Positions 1-7,732 of a stretch of DNA of 18,125 nucleotides are shown piece by piece. Origin of the DNA: Candidatus Heimdallarchaeota archaeon (lineage in GTDB: Archaea; Asgardarchaeota; Heimdallarchaeia; JABLTI01); the NCBI GenBank assembly GCA_019894765.1, contig JAGXNT010000010.1, positions 1-18,125 on the forward strand. Reading direction: 5' to 3'. Position 1 is the stretch's first letter. Each line of letters starts with the position of its first letter. A program made the position numbers and the translations under genes. The notes beneath the pieces were generated by a model. It made no database searches, had not been told where the DNA came from, and saw only the letters and a program-made list of their open reading frames with translations.

Positions 1-378
1 ACAGTTAAAATCTATCTGTTTGATGGCATTCAATCAAATGCCCCAGGTTTAGGATTTACTGATTTGTCTTGGGATGCAATTAATGAATGGTGGTATTATG
101 ATGACATTGATGTGAGTTCGTTACCGGATAATTGGTACTTCGCTGCAGCAGTTATTAAGAATATGAATGTCAATGTTTCTGTACCAAATAGAGGTTTACA
201 ATCTGACTTATTCCAAATCATAAGACCTATTCCAGTAGTATACTACATACTACCTGAAATTTTCTTGATTGGATTTGTTGCTCTCTTTGGTTGGTTAGCT
301 TGGTGGAGACCTAGAAAGAAGAGATTAGCACTCGAGAAAGAACGAAGCGAGAAACTAGACAAAGGCTTTATGGATTAA
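1..378 (+). CDS. C-terminal part of a membrane-anchored surface protein (5' end outside window)
   Basis: The reading frame is open from base 1 and ends at TAA 376-378, so the TTG at 64 is only an internal codon and the gene begins upstream of the window. About 125 residues are visible. The first ~80 are polar and rich in Trp, Tyr and Asn, with alternating hydrophobic residues, which looks like a beta-sandwich ectodomain. A single hydrophobic helix follows (from PVVYYILPEIF to LFGWLAWW), then a basic stop-transfer stretch (RPRKKR) and a short charged tail. This is the topology of an archaeal cell-surface protein anchored by its C-terminus: ectodomain outside, about 25 residues inside. I do not recognise the family. 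It may be related to the next gene, also a surface protein with a C-terminal anchor, but a terminator-like hairpin separates them. Confidence 0.75.
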   Translation, partial: TVKIYLFDGIQSNAPGLGFTDLSWDAINEWWYYDDIDVSSLPDNWYFAAAVIKNMNVNVSVPNRGLQSDLFQIIRPIPVVYYILPEIFLIGFVALFGWLAWWRPRKKRLALEKERSEKLDKGFMD

Positions 379-403
379 GTCTTTATCAAGTTTCATTTAG
401 AAA

Positions 404-438
404 AGAACCAATCATGGTTCTCTTTCCTTCTTTTTTTT
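404..438 (+). terminator. Hairpin plus T-tract after the surface-protein gene
   Basis: A perfect 7-bp inverted repeat (AGAACCA / TGGTTCT, loop ATCA) lies 25 bases after the stop codon. A pyrimidine-rich stretch ending in eight T (431-438) follows. Archaeal RNA polymerase can stop on T-tracts alone; the hairpin makes the site look like a bacterial intrinsic terminator. Confidence 0.55.
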
Positions 439-514
439 AAAATCATACAAAGAATTATTACGTATCGTACTAGCTGTTTATTTGTTACTTATTTAGCGTG
501 AGATGAATTAAAAT

Positions 515-2320
515 TTGAGTTTAACCAATAAGCAGAAATCAACTATCTTTGTTATTTTATTTTCAACTATTATCCTGTTTTCAGCAATTTCAACTGCGAG
601 AATCCATGCAGCTCCTCAAGATGATTTCTTCTTCAGAGTACGAATTTTAAGTAGAAGTGATACTGAGACAAAACATCTCGCAAATTTATTAGCTCAAGAA
701 CTCATGAGAATTCGAATTGATAGTGTTCTCTATCCTTATCCTAGTGGGGCTTTTGAATCCGCAGTGGTCTCAATACAATTTGATATTGTATTGATTGATG
801 TTGATTGGCCGGGTTCTGATGTTGATCCTACATATATCTTTTCAGAAGGGGGATCAGCAAATTATTGGGGTTTAGATAGTGAATTTCCTTATCAAGATTA
901 CAATGAACAGAAAATGTTTGAAGGGAAAATTGAAACAAATCTTACTTTAAGAGAAGAAATTTACTATGATTGGCAAGAGAATTTAATGACTAATTTACTC
1001 CCAATTGTGCCAATTTTCAACAAAATGACCGCATTTGTTTCCCATGATAATTTAGAAGGTTGGGACCATGAAGAAGGAATCATTTCCTCTTTACCATATA
1101 TGGAATGGTCTGGCCTTCATCATATAGAACAAAATGATAGCGTATTTGTTGATTATATTCATCCTAATGACTGGGATATTTTAAATCCATTATTTGTGGA
1201 AGACGAGTTCTATGTTTCTTTGATCGCTGAACCTTTAATAAGAACTGACAAAAATACTGTTCCTGTCGGAGTTTTAGCGGAAAGCTGGTCATTTAATCCC
1301 AATGAGACAATCTTAACCTTAAATTTGAGGGAAGATGTAACTTGGCAACCAGATATAGATGGAATTTATATTGATGAACCATTTGATGCAGACGATGTTT
1401 TATTCTCAATTAAAATGTATCAAGATGTTTCATCTGTAGGAACATACTTCAAATGGATAGATCAAATTGAGAAAATCGATAATTCCACAATAAAAATCAA
1501 TATTGATGGGAACTCAATCCAACCAGGTTTACAACCTTATGCACCTGCCTTGTATGATCTTACAAAGCTAATGCTACCAGAACATTATCTTAATGTAAGT
1601 GTTGATGTTGATGGTATCCCTGACACTTCAAGTGGAAACTGGTTAGATTATGGTGAAAATTGTCTTGGGACTGGTATGTATTATTTCAAAAGCTATAGTG
1701 AAGGTGTTGAAAGCATCTTTAATAGTAATTTGAATTGGTGGGGTTCTACTCCTCAAGGTTATAATGAGGCCCTTGATTTTACGGAATACAAAGTACGTTT
1801 TCTTGTTGATTTAAATGTGAAGCAATTGGAATTTGAATCTGGTAAACTGGATATCTTCAGGGATTACAAACTCTATATGACTGATTATGATAATGCCCCT
1901 TTTCAAAAACAATCAAGGGATGAATTTGATGTTATCTATTTTGGTTTTAATCTTCAATCAACGTATTGTCCTGAATTAATGGATCAAACCCTAACTGAAG
2001 ATGAAACCATGTCTAAAGGTCTTGCTGTTCGTAGAGCGATTGCTCATATGATTGATAAAAACATCATGTTTGATATGTTAGAAATAGAAGCTGAAATCAT
2101 TGAATCGCCACTTTCAAATAAATTCGGGACATTCGTCAAATCGGACATTACAAAATATCTTGCAGATCATGATTTAGCTAAATATTATATGAATAAAGCA
2201 GGATTCGATCCTTCTTCTCTACTAAATCCTAGTTTTTCACCATTACAAGTGTTCGCTGCAATAATATTACTGTCAGTTACATCATTATTCATTATACGAA
2301 GAAAAGGAAAAAAGAAGTAG
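515..2320 (+). CDS. Membrane-anchored SBP_bac_5-type solute-binding protein, apparently circularly permuted
   Basis: 601 residues. Hydrophobic residues 10-27 look like a signal peptide ending near HAAPQDD. Residues 577-594 form a second hydrophobic helix followed by RRKGKKK, so the protein is held at the outer face by a C-terminal anchor. Residues ~205-567 read like the first two-thirds of a family 5 (oligopeptide/dipeptide) binding protein: LNPL (223-226), LIAEPLI, VLAESW (253-258), TLNLREDVTW, EPFDADDVLFSI (288-299), and finally LAKYYMNKAGF (554-564), the usual A-x2-LL-x-x-AGF segment. The part that normally follows AGF is instead at residues ~38-180 (HLANLLAQELMRI, then FDIVLIDVDW, then a YYDWQENLMTNLLPIVPIF-like tail). 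The TTG start is the first in-frame start; GTGAG at 498-502 may be its ribosome site. No permease or ATPase gene is adjacent. Ligand unknown; a peptide or sugar is plausible. Confidence 0.85.
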   Translation: MSLTNKQKSTIFVILFSTIILFSAISTARIHAAPQDDFFFRVRILSRSDTETKHLANLLAQELMRIRIDSVLYPYPSGAFESAVVSIQFDIVLIDVDWPGSDVDPTYIFSEGGSANYWGLDSEFPYQDYNEQKMFEGKIETNLTLREEIYYDWQENLMTNLLPIVPIFNKMTAFVSHDNLEGWDHEEGIISSLPYMEWSGLHHIEQNDSVFVDYIHPNDWDILNPLFVEDEFYVSLIAEPLIRTDKNTVPVGVLAESWSFNPNETILTLNLREDVTWQPDIDGIYIDEPFDADDVLFSIKMYQDVSSVGTYFKWIDQIEKIDNSTIKINIDGNSIQPGLQPYAPALYDLTKLMLPEHYLNVSVDVDGIPDTSSGNWLDYGENCLGTGMYYFKSYSEGVESIFNSNLNWWGSTPQGYNEALDFTEYKVRFLVDLNVKQLEFESGKLDIFRDYKLYMTDYDNAPFQKQSRDEFDVIYFGFNLQSTYCPELMDQTLTEDETMSKGLAVRRAIAHMIDKNIMFDMLEIEAEIIESPLSNKFGTFVKSDITKYLADHDLAKYYMNKAGFDPSSLLNPSFSPLQVFAAIILLSVTSLFIIRRKGKKK

Positions 2321-2358
2321 TAACAAAGAATCTTCAGTTGAATTGCTTCTTCTTATCT

Positions 2359-2385
2359 AATAATGATGTAATTATTTTCTATTTC
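2359..2385 (+). terminator. Possible weak terminator after the solute-binding gene
   Basis: A 6-bp inverted repeat (AATAAT / ATTATT, loop 2365-2370) is followed by a T-rich stretch. All pairs are A-T, so the stem is weak. Confidence 0.3.
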
Positions 2386-2485
2386 TCCCAAAAAACATTA
2401 ATTTGAACAAAACAAAGGTTCGATGAGAAAATTTATGTTAGAGAAATGTTGTGAATTTAAATCCAAAAATGGAGTTTAACGAAAT

Positions 2486-2857
2486 TTGTGCCCGAAATTC
2501 TTAACAAAAGAGGAAATTGAAGAGAAGATAAAGGATTTTTTAGCAGATCATAATTACCAATATTCCGAAAAAGTTGTTGTACAAAAAAGGCTTAAAGCAA
2601 TTGATTATGAAGTTACAACCGCTGATTCAAAGATTGCTATTATGTTGTTTATATGGAATCGATCATTACCTTATGATAAGGTATACTATTTGGAAGAATA
2701 TCTTAACAAGTATGAAATTGACAAAGTTATCCTAATTTGTAAGCAAATAAGTCCACGAGCAAAAGAGATCATTCGCAAAGAAAAAATTAGCATTGATATA
2801 ATCTTCGAATCAGATTTCAGAACCATGAAAAGTAGTCCCTTACTTGGAAAATTATAA
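2486..2857 (+). CDS. Small Mrr/restriction-endonuclease-fold-like protein, probably catalytically degenerate
   Basis: 123 residues. The second half, ILICKQISPRAKEII then ISIDIIFESDF (83-111), resembles the late part of Mrr-type PD-(D/E)xK domains: a beta strand, then S-x-x-A-x-x-x-A in a helix, then a strand ending in D/E. The preceding strands (YEVTTADSKIAIMLFIWNRS, 41-60) sit where the catalytic D...ExK residues would lie, but the E-x-K is not there; Asn58 occupies the approximate lysine position. The TTG start is the first start after an in-frame stop at 2477-2479, with GGAG at 2471-2474 upstream; the ATG at 2469 is in another frame and stops quickly. The gene stands alone and converges on the next one with only 22 bases between. 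The fold assignment is inference from pattern and could be wrong; a role in DNA binding rather than cutting is possible. Confidence 0.6.
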   Translation: MCPKFLTKEEIEEKIKDFLADHNYQYSEKVVVQKRLKAIDYEVTTADSKIAIMLFIWNRSLPYDKVYYLEEYLNKYEIDKVILICKQISPRAKEIIRKEKISIDIIFESDFRTMKSSPLLGKL

Positions 2858-2879
2858 CGGATAAACAAAAGTAATGTTA

Positions 2880-3167
2880 TTATTCTATTCTAAGTAGTTC
2901 TCTTTCCAGTTTAGGTGGGATTTTCGGCCATATTTTCTCTAATAAAATCCTGTTACACTCAATGCATTTAGCCTTTTTCTCAACATAACCATCTTCAAAG
3001 TATTCATAAGTTATTGATAATCCTTTATCACAGATAATATCAATATTACAGTGCTCACAATGATAGTATTTCTTTGGTTGAGTCATTTTAGGAGGCCAAG
3101 TATAAATAGAGCAAGAAATACAAACATTCCGCATATCACATTGTAAATGTCTTCCTCTTACTGTCAT
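2880..3167 (-). CDS. Small zinc-binding protein with several CxxC knuckles
   Basis: 95 residues from ATG 3167. Cysteines are C10, C16, C19, C37, C40, C47, C68 and C71, with CxxC pairs at 16/19, 37/40 and 68/71. Pairs 37/40 and 68/71, separated by a beta-rich segment, look like a classical zinc ribbon; the N-terminal cysteines and His7 could bind a second zinc. The tail (PKIPPKLERELLRIE) is charged and helical. An in-frame TTG lies three codons earlier at 3176, but GTGA overlaps that codon and sits well spaced before the ATG, so I choose the ATG. No signal peptide or membrane segment. Family not recognised; nucleic-acid or protein binding is likely for this kind of ribbon but is not shown here. 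Confidence 0.65.
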   Translation of the reverse strand: MTVRGRHLQCDMRNVCISCSIYTWPPKMTQPKKYYHCEHCNIDIICDKGLSITYEYFEDGYVEKKAKCIECNRILLEKIWPKIPPKLERELLRIE

Positions 3168-3189
3168 GATTATCAATCACTTTTATTTT

Positions 3190-3222
3190 GTTATAAATTC
3201 CAATTACACCTTTTTATTTATG
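3190..3222 (-). promoter_or_regulatory. Candidate TATA elements for the small zinc protein
   Basis: On the minus strand there are two TATA-like boxes, CATAAATAAA (3212-3221) and AATTTATAA (3191-3199). The outer one would give a leader of roughly 20-25 bases; the inner one an almost leaderless transcript. Confidence 0.35.
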
Positions 3223-3345
3223 GATAGAGGTAAAACAGAGAGTTTTGGATTTGCAAATAACAGAAATTGGTAATGATAGAGAAATCACTTGAATCTACTT
3301 ATATCATTTAATTTAACAATGTCGTTTTAACTTGAGATGGAATCT

Positions 3346-3573
3346 TTATTCGTCATAACTCTCTTTATCAGAAGAGAGATACCAATCCAAATAGTCCTTT
3401 TTCTTCTTCTTCTCTTCATAGTATTCGTCGTCCCCGTCCGGTTTTGATCCAAAATGTTCTCTTTTTGTTTTATCAAAATCAAAACGATTAACAACTAATC
3501 CACATGAAGTACAAACATAGTTTGGTGGTTCATATTCCATCTTGCCTTTACAATTTGGGCATTTAGGTGGCAT
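3346..3573 (-). CDS. Small TFIIB-type zinc-ribbon protein with a charged tail
   Basis: 75 residues. C5-x2-C8 and C21-x2-C24 within KCPNC...YVCTSCGLVV form a zinc ribbon very like the N-terminal ribbon of transcription factor B, where the second knuckle is also C-x2-CGLV. The rest of TFB (cyclin folds) is absent. Residues 45-75 are highly charged: an acidic patch, then EEKKKKKDYLDWYL and an acidic end. The ATG is preceded by GGAGAAAATAACAAA, giving a clear GGAG ribosome site, and by a TATA box at 3621-3630. It is transcribed alone or as the distal gene of a leftward group with the helical gene and gatD. It could be a small transcription or RNA-associated factor; the exact role is unknown. Confidence 0.7.
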   Translation of the reverse strand: MPPKCPNCKGKMEYEPPNYVCTSCGLVVNRFDFDKTKREHFGSKPDGDDEYYEEKKKKKDYLDWYLSSDKESYDE

Positions 3574-3587
3574 TTTGTTATTTTCTC

Positions 3588-3602
3588 CAATTCATTGAAT
3601 TG
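3588..3602. promoter_or_regulatory. 15-bp perfect palindrome in the leader of the zinc-ribbon gene
   Basis: CAATTCA-T-TGAATTG is a perfect odd-centred palindrome, 15 bases upstream of the ATG and close to the start site expected from the TATA box at 3621-3630. This position suits a repressor operator. It also holds the GGAG site at its edge. Confidence 0.35.
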
Positions 3603-3618
3603 CTGTGTTTAAACCTTG

Positions 3619-3630
3619 CTTTTAAATACA
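3619..3630 (-). promoter_or_regulatory. TATA box of the TFIIB-type zinc-ribbon gene
   Basis: TGTATTTAAA on the minus strand, about 50 bases upstream of the ATG, predicts a start near 3599 and a leader of ~25 bases containing GGAG. Confidence 0.4.
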
Positions 3631-3705
3631 TACTTCATTATTATAATTCTATCGAATTAACATAAGACTTCTCATTTAAAATCCTACCTTTACATAATTT
3701 TTGAA

Positions 3706-4146
3706 TTACGAGCTCTTTGATTTCTTTATCTTTGATTCAGATTCCTGTGATCGTTTATGTTTTGGTTTCACAACATTGAGAAGAATTGTTAATTTCTCTT
3801 TTAATTTCCAACAAATCCGATAGAATTCAATGATATTTTCAATTCGTTCAAGTTTATTATATAAATCAAAAGTTTCTAAAAAAACTTGTCTAATCTTGCT
3901 TTCAGATCTAACTTGCTTTAATGTCTGTGAAAATTCTTCTTTCCATTTCACCCCGATTTCATTTTCTTCGAGATTATTAAGTAGCTTTAGCGAAATCACA
4001 ATAAATTCAATTTCCGATCTCACTTTCCAAATGTCTTTGTATGCTTTAGTATAATTTTCAGGATCTAGTTTCTCATAGACTTTCTCGAGAATCACTCGGG
4101 AATCATCTAATCTTTGGACAATATCATCACTGAGAGCCATATTCAT
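3706..4146 (-). CDS. Helical cytosolic protein of unknown function downstream of gatD
   Basis: 146 residues, almost wholly predicted as amphipathic helices: regular hydrophobic spacing through LDDSRVILEKVYEKL, IEFIVISLKLLNNL and LYNKLERIENIIEFYRICW. It ends in a Lys/Ser-rich tail (KPKHKRSQESESKIKKSKSS) that could bind nucleic acid. There are no Cys clusters, no signal peptide and no membrane helix. There are two candidate starts, ATG 4146 and ATG 4140; GAAAGG just upstream favours the first. It begins 29 bases after the gatD stop on the same strand, so it is probably co-transcribed with gatD. I do not recognise the family. Confidence 0.6.
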   Translation of the reverse strand: MNMALSDDIVQRLDDSRVILEKVYEKLDPENYTKAYKDIWKVRSEIEFIVISLKLLNNLEENEIGVKWKEEFSQTLKQVRSESKIRQVFLETFDLYNKLERIENIIEFYRICWKLKEKLTILLNVVKPKHKRSQESESKIKKSKSS

Positions 4147-4175
4147 ATTTTTCCTTTCAAAATACTTCTAAATAT

Positions 4176-5567
4176 TTACTTTTCCTTCTGAATTAGTTTA
4201 TCAATCCTCTTATCTACTCTTCCTTGGAAAATTAAGTAACCATCAAAAGGCTCACGATCTGTTATCTCTCCAGCAAGATTTTTTTGCATTAACTCTTTGA
4301 CAAATGGTATTTCTTTTGTGTGTCCTAGTACCCACATTGCCTTAACTAACGCAACCTCTGGTAGCATATTAAATAATGGAATAACCCCTGCTTCTGAGAG
4401 CATTCTCCCAGTTTCATACACGTTCATCCCAGTGAATCCCCAGAGACATTGGGTGGTCATGAAGATGGGTATATTCTTCTCTTTTGCTCGAGAGATTGTT
4501 TTAATCAATTTCTGATTCACGTGTCCTAATCCAGATCCTGCAATTACTAACCCACTATAATTGTTTTCAAGGAAAAACTCAATTTGTTTCACTTTCATAC
4601 CCGGATAGCTGTAAATCAAACCAACATTTTCATCTAGTTCCGCAGAAACCTCTAGGTTTCCTTTTCGAATGCTTCTTTTGTGATAGCTTATCCCAGTGTT
4701 TGTAATTTTCCCATTTTCAATTTTTGCAATAGGAACATCTCCTATCGTTCGGAACGCATCTCTTCTACTAGAATGCATTTTTCGAACACGTGTTCCACGA
4801 TGAACTAGATTATAAGCATCACCTGATGTTCCATGCATACAGACACATACTTCAGCAATATCTGAATTCGCGGCTAAATTAACACTGTTAACTAAATTAA
4901 TAGCCGCATCACTAGAAGGCCTATCACTACTTCTTTGAGAACCCACTAAAACAATTGGTCTATCAATATTTTTTAGCATGAATGATAATGCTGCAGCTGT
5001 TAGATGTAAGGTGTCAGTTCCATGAGCAATTACCACTCCTGCTGGATTCACACTCTCAAAATAACTAGCTATTTCATTTGCTAATATGACCCAATCAGCG
5101 GGTTCAATATTTTCACTAAATTTCTGAAAGAGTTGTTTAGTCTCAAGATTACAGATTTTTTCCAATTCTGGTACTGCGTTGAATAATTCTTGTGGCGAGA
5201 ATGCAGGAATAACTGCTCCTGTTTTGTAATCTAATTTTGAAGCTACTGTTCCTCCGGTTCCTATTAAAACAACTGTGGGTTTCTTTGGATCCTTCTTGAT
5301 CTTCTTATCAGGGATTGAATAATCTACTTGAACCTCGCCTAAAGTTTTAATTTCAATAATTGTATCCAAACTAATACCGATATTGTAACCTGAAGCTAAT
5401 TTTACTACAATGTGTTTATCATCTCCCTGTTCACCTCGAGGGATTAGTACACCTTTGAAAGTTCCTTTTTTTGTTTTTATGTTGATTTTTGACCATACTT
5501 TGATTTCTTGAGCTTCTAACCAAATTGCTGCTATGCCACGATAATCGCTACTAGTATCCTCAGTCAC
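4176..5567 (-). CDS. gatD: Glutamyl-tRNA(Gln) amidotransferase subunit D (asparaginase-type)
   Basis: 463 residues. GatD hydrolyses glutamine to ammonia, which GatE uses to convert Glu-tRNA(Gln) to Gln-tRNA(Gln). Residues ~1-95 form the small N-terminal beta domain of GatD. The L-asparaginase-like catalytic domain begins with VVLIGTGGTVAS. Catalytic residues are visible: Thr107 in TGGT, Thr184 and Asp185 in HGTDT, and Lys263 in VRKMHSSRRDAF. These correspond to the Thr/Thr-Asp/Lys set of type II asparaginases and known GatD. The Asn and Gln sites typical of the fold are also present (VGSQRSSDRPSSDA). The start is GTG 5567. It is divergent from gatE across 214 bases with a TATA box at 5650-5657. 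The length is slightly above the ~420-450 usual for the family, from the N-terminal end. Confidence 0.95.
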   Translation of the reverse strand: MTEDTSSDYRGIAAIWLEAQEIKVWSKINIKTKKGTFKGVLIPRGEQGDDKHIVVKLASGYNIGISLDTIIEIKTLGEVQVDYSIPDKKIKKDPKKPTVVLIGTGGTVASKLDYKTGAVIPAFSPQELFNAVPELEKICNLETKQLFQKFSENIEPADWVILANEIASYFESVNPAGVVIAHGTDTLHLTAAALSFMLKNIDRPIVLVGSQRSSDRPSSDAAINLVNSVNLAANSDIAEVCVCMHGTSGDAYNLVHRGTRVRKMHSSRRDAFRTIGDVPIAKIENGKITNTGISYHKRSIRKGNLEVSAELDENVGLIYSYPGMKVKQIEFFLENNYSGLVIAGSGLGHVNQKLIKTISRAKEKNIPIFMTTQCLWGFTGMNVYETGRMLSEAGVIPLFNMLPEVALVKAMWVLGHTKEIPFVKELMQKNLAGEITDREPFDGYLIFQGRVDKRIDKLIQKEK

Positions 5568-5649
5568 AATACCACATCTCGAAAATTACGTTTTTTTCTA
5601 CTATTCATGATTGCCTATTGTTTTCTTTAAATTTGTGTATCAACAATGC

Positions 5650-5657
5650 TATTTATA
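5650..5657 (-). promoter_or_regulatory. TATA box of gatD
   Basis: TATAAATA on the minus strand within GCGTATAAATAGC, about 85 bases upstream of the GTG start. It predicts a start near 5625 and a leader of roughly 55-60 bases. Confidence 0.45.
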
Positions 5658-5664
5658 CGCTAAC

Positions 5665-5700
5665 AAAGTTTTATATTACTAAAAAAACGATTTATTTTAA
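5665..5700 (+). promoter_or_regulatory. Candidate promoter elements of gatE
   Basis: Two TATA-like boxes lie on the plus strand: TTTTATATTA (5669-5678), preceded by an AAAG purine stretch that could be the BRE, and CGATTTATTTTAA (5688-5700). Which one is used cannot be decided from sequence. Confidence 0.35.
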
Positions 5701-5781
5701 GTTTAAAACAATATTTGGACATGGAACGCGAGTTTAAGATCTCCTAATATTGTTAGAAATCAATACAGAGAGGTATCATAA

Positions 5782-7722
5782 ATGACTCAAGCAGTTAAAA
5801 CAAAACCTCAATTTGATTATTCCGCATTGGGTTTGAAATGTGGTCTTGAATTACATCAACAACTAGAAACAGGTCGAAAACTTTTCTGTCACTGTAAAAC
5901 TGATTTGCGTTTAGATGAACCTCAAGTTACTATTACTAGACACATGCGACCAACCTTATCTGAACTGGGAGAATACGATAAAGCTGCACTGATGGAATTC
6001 AAGAAGAAGAAGGAAATAATCTATCAAATACATGACTCGGTTTGTAGTTATGAAATAGATGAAACTCCACCTTTTGATCCTGATCCAAATGCTGTCGATT
6101 TAGCAATAACTATAGCTCGATTATTGCAGATGGATATTCTTGATGAGTTACATGTAAATAGGAAACAATACTTGGATGGATCGATTCCAACAGGTTTCCA
6201 AAGAACAATGATAGTTGGGATTGGCGGGAAGGTAAAAGCTGCTGGAAAAACAATCAATTTGGATATGCTTGCACTAGAAGAGGACTCTTGTAGGGAGATT
6301 TCAAACATTGGGAGAACAATAACTTGGCGCGTAGATCGATTAGGAACTCCTCTTATTGAAATAGCAACTAAAACAATTACAATTAGTGATCCAGATGAAA
6401 TCAAATTAATTGCAGAGGGAATCGGTCGAATACTTCGATCCACTGGAAAAGTAAAACGAGGGTTAGGAACAATTCGACAGGATTTGAATATTAGTATAGA
6501 GAAAGGGGCTAGAATCGAAGTAAAGGGTGTACAAGTATTAGATATGTTACCTGTGTATGTCACACTAGAAGTTGAAAGACAGCTAGCATTGTTAGAGATA
6601 AAGGAATTATTAGAAAAGAAGAAACTAACAGCTGAGAATTTTATTGCAGAATTTAAAGATTGCAAAGAGGTTTTCATGAAGACATCTTCAAAAATGCTGA
6701 TAGAAGCAATAAACGAGAAGAAACAAATCTTAGGTGTTAAGTTACCTGGAATGAAAGGCATTCTGAGCAAAAAAATTCAAGCAGAGAAAACATTCGGGAA
6801 AGAACTAGCTGAAAGAGTTAAAGTCATAACAGGTTTAGGCGGGATTTTGCATACAGATGAGCTTATTAACTATGGAGTAAAAGAGGAAGAAATTGCGAGT
6901 TTGTGCAAATTCTTCAAATGTAAAAGTACTGATGCTGTAGTTGTTGTCTCAGGAAATAAGGAAGATACAATTTCAGCTTTATCTGAAATTATGATTCGAG
7001 TTAAAGAGATCTTTACCGGAGTGCCTGAAGAAACAAGACATGCAAATGAGGATGGAACGACGAGCTTCAGACGCTATCTTGGCGGAGCTGGAAGAATGTA
7101 TCCTGATACCGATTCCTATCCAATTATCGTTACACAGGCTAGAATTAATCGTATAGAAGAAGGATTGCCAGAATTACCAGATAAGAAAGAAGAAAGGTAT
7201 ATTAGAGATCTTAATTTACCAGAAGAAATTGCTAAGGAATTAGCAATCTCACCAAGAGCAGATTTGTTTGATGAACTGATAAAAGCTGAATTGGATCCTA
7301 TGCTTGTAGCAGTCACGTTAGAACAAACCTTGAAAGCATTAGCAAGGGATGCCATACCAATTGAAAGCATCACTGACAATAAAATAAAAGATATTTTCAG
7401 TTTACTGAAAAACAAGAGAATAGCAAAAGAAGCTATCGAACCTTTACTGAAGCATTTGGCTGAAAATCCAAAAGATAAAATTGATACTACATTGGAATTT
7501 TTAGGGCTGGAACTTATTTCAGAGGAAAAGCTAAGCCAGATAATTGATGAGGTTTTCAAAATAAATCTTGATTTCATAAAAGAAAATGGTCAAAGAGCAT
7601 TAGGTAAACTCATGGGTCATGTAATGGAACAAGTAAGAGGAAAAATCGACGGTAAAATTGTTAGTGATACACTAAATAAAAAATTCAAAGCTAAACTTGT
7701 AGAATTAGGAATAACAACATAA
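5782..7722 (+). CDS. gatE: Glutamyl-tRNA(Gln) amidotransferase subunit E
   Basis: 646 residues, the usual length for archaeal GatE. It is the kinase/transamidase partner of GatD, activating Glu on tRNA(Gln) and amidating it. The GatB/E cradle spans ~15-290: KCGLELHQQLETGRKLFCHC, YLDGSIPTGFQRT (130-142), ALEEDSCR, DRLGTPLIEIAT (185-196), GTIRQDLNISI and RIEVKGVQ (244-251). The AspRS-like GAD insertion, which distinguishes GatE from bacterial GatB, covers about 295-440 (KLPGMKGIL, ITGLGGILHTDE, EETRHANEDGTT). YPDTDSYPI follows, then the helical YqeY-type tail (~495-646) that recognises tRNA. The ATG is preceded by a good GAGGT site 8 bases upstream. It is divergent from gatD, so expression of the two subunits may be coordinated from one intergenic region. 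Confidence 0.97.
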   Translation: MTQAVKTKPQFDYSALGLKCGLELHQQLETGRKLFCHCKTDLRLDEPQVTITRHMRPTLSELGEYDKAALMEFKKKKEIIYQIHDSVCSYEIDETPPFDPDPNAVDLAITIARLLQMDILDELHVNRKQYLDGSIPTGFQRTMIVGIGGKVKAAGKTINLDMLALEEDSCREISNIGRTITWRVDRLGTPLIEIATKTITISDPDEIKLIAEGIGRILRSTGKVKRGLGTIRQDLNISIEKGARIEVKGVQVLDMLPVYVTLEVERQLALLEIKELLEKKKLTAENFIAEFKDCKEVFMKTSSKMLIEAINEKKQILGVKLPGMKGILSKKIQAEKTFGKELAERVKVITGLGGILHTDELINYGVKEEEIASLCKFFKCKSTDAVVVVSGNKEDTISALSEIMIRVKEIFTGVPEETRHANEDGTTSFRRYLGGAGRMYPDTDSYPIIVTQARINRIEEGLPELPDKKEERYIRDLNLPEEIAKELAISPRADLFDELIKAELDPMLVAVTLEQTLKALARDAIPIESITDNKIKDIFSLLKNKRIAKEAIEPLLKHLAENPKDKIDTTLEFLGLELISEEKLSQIIDEVFKINLDFIKENGQRALGKLMGHVMEQVRGKIDGKIVSDTLNKKFKAKLVELGITT

Positions 7723-7732
7723 AATGTGATTA

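Noticed and set aside
2417..2423. GGTTCGA resembling a tRNA T-loop
   Set aside because: No matching T stem, anticodon arm or acceptor stem can be formed around it.
2469..2504. ATG 2469 as start of the Mrr-like gene
   Set aside because: It is in another frame and reaches a stop after eleven codons.
6048..6770. 240-codon open frame antisense to gatE
   Set aside because: It is opposite a clearly conserved gene and its product has the Ser/Ile/Phe bias of a shadow frame.
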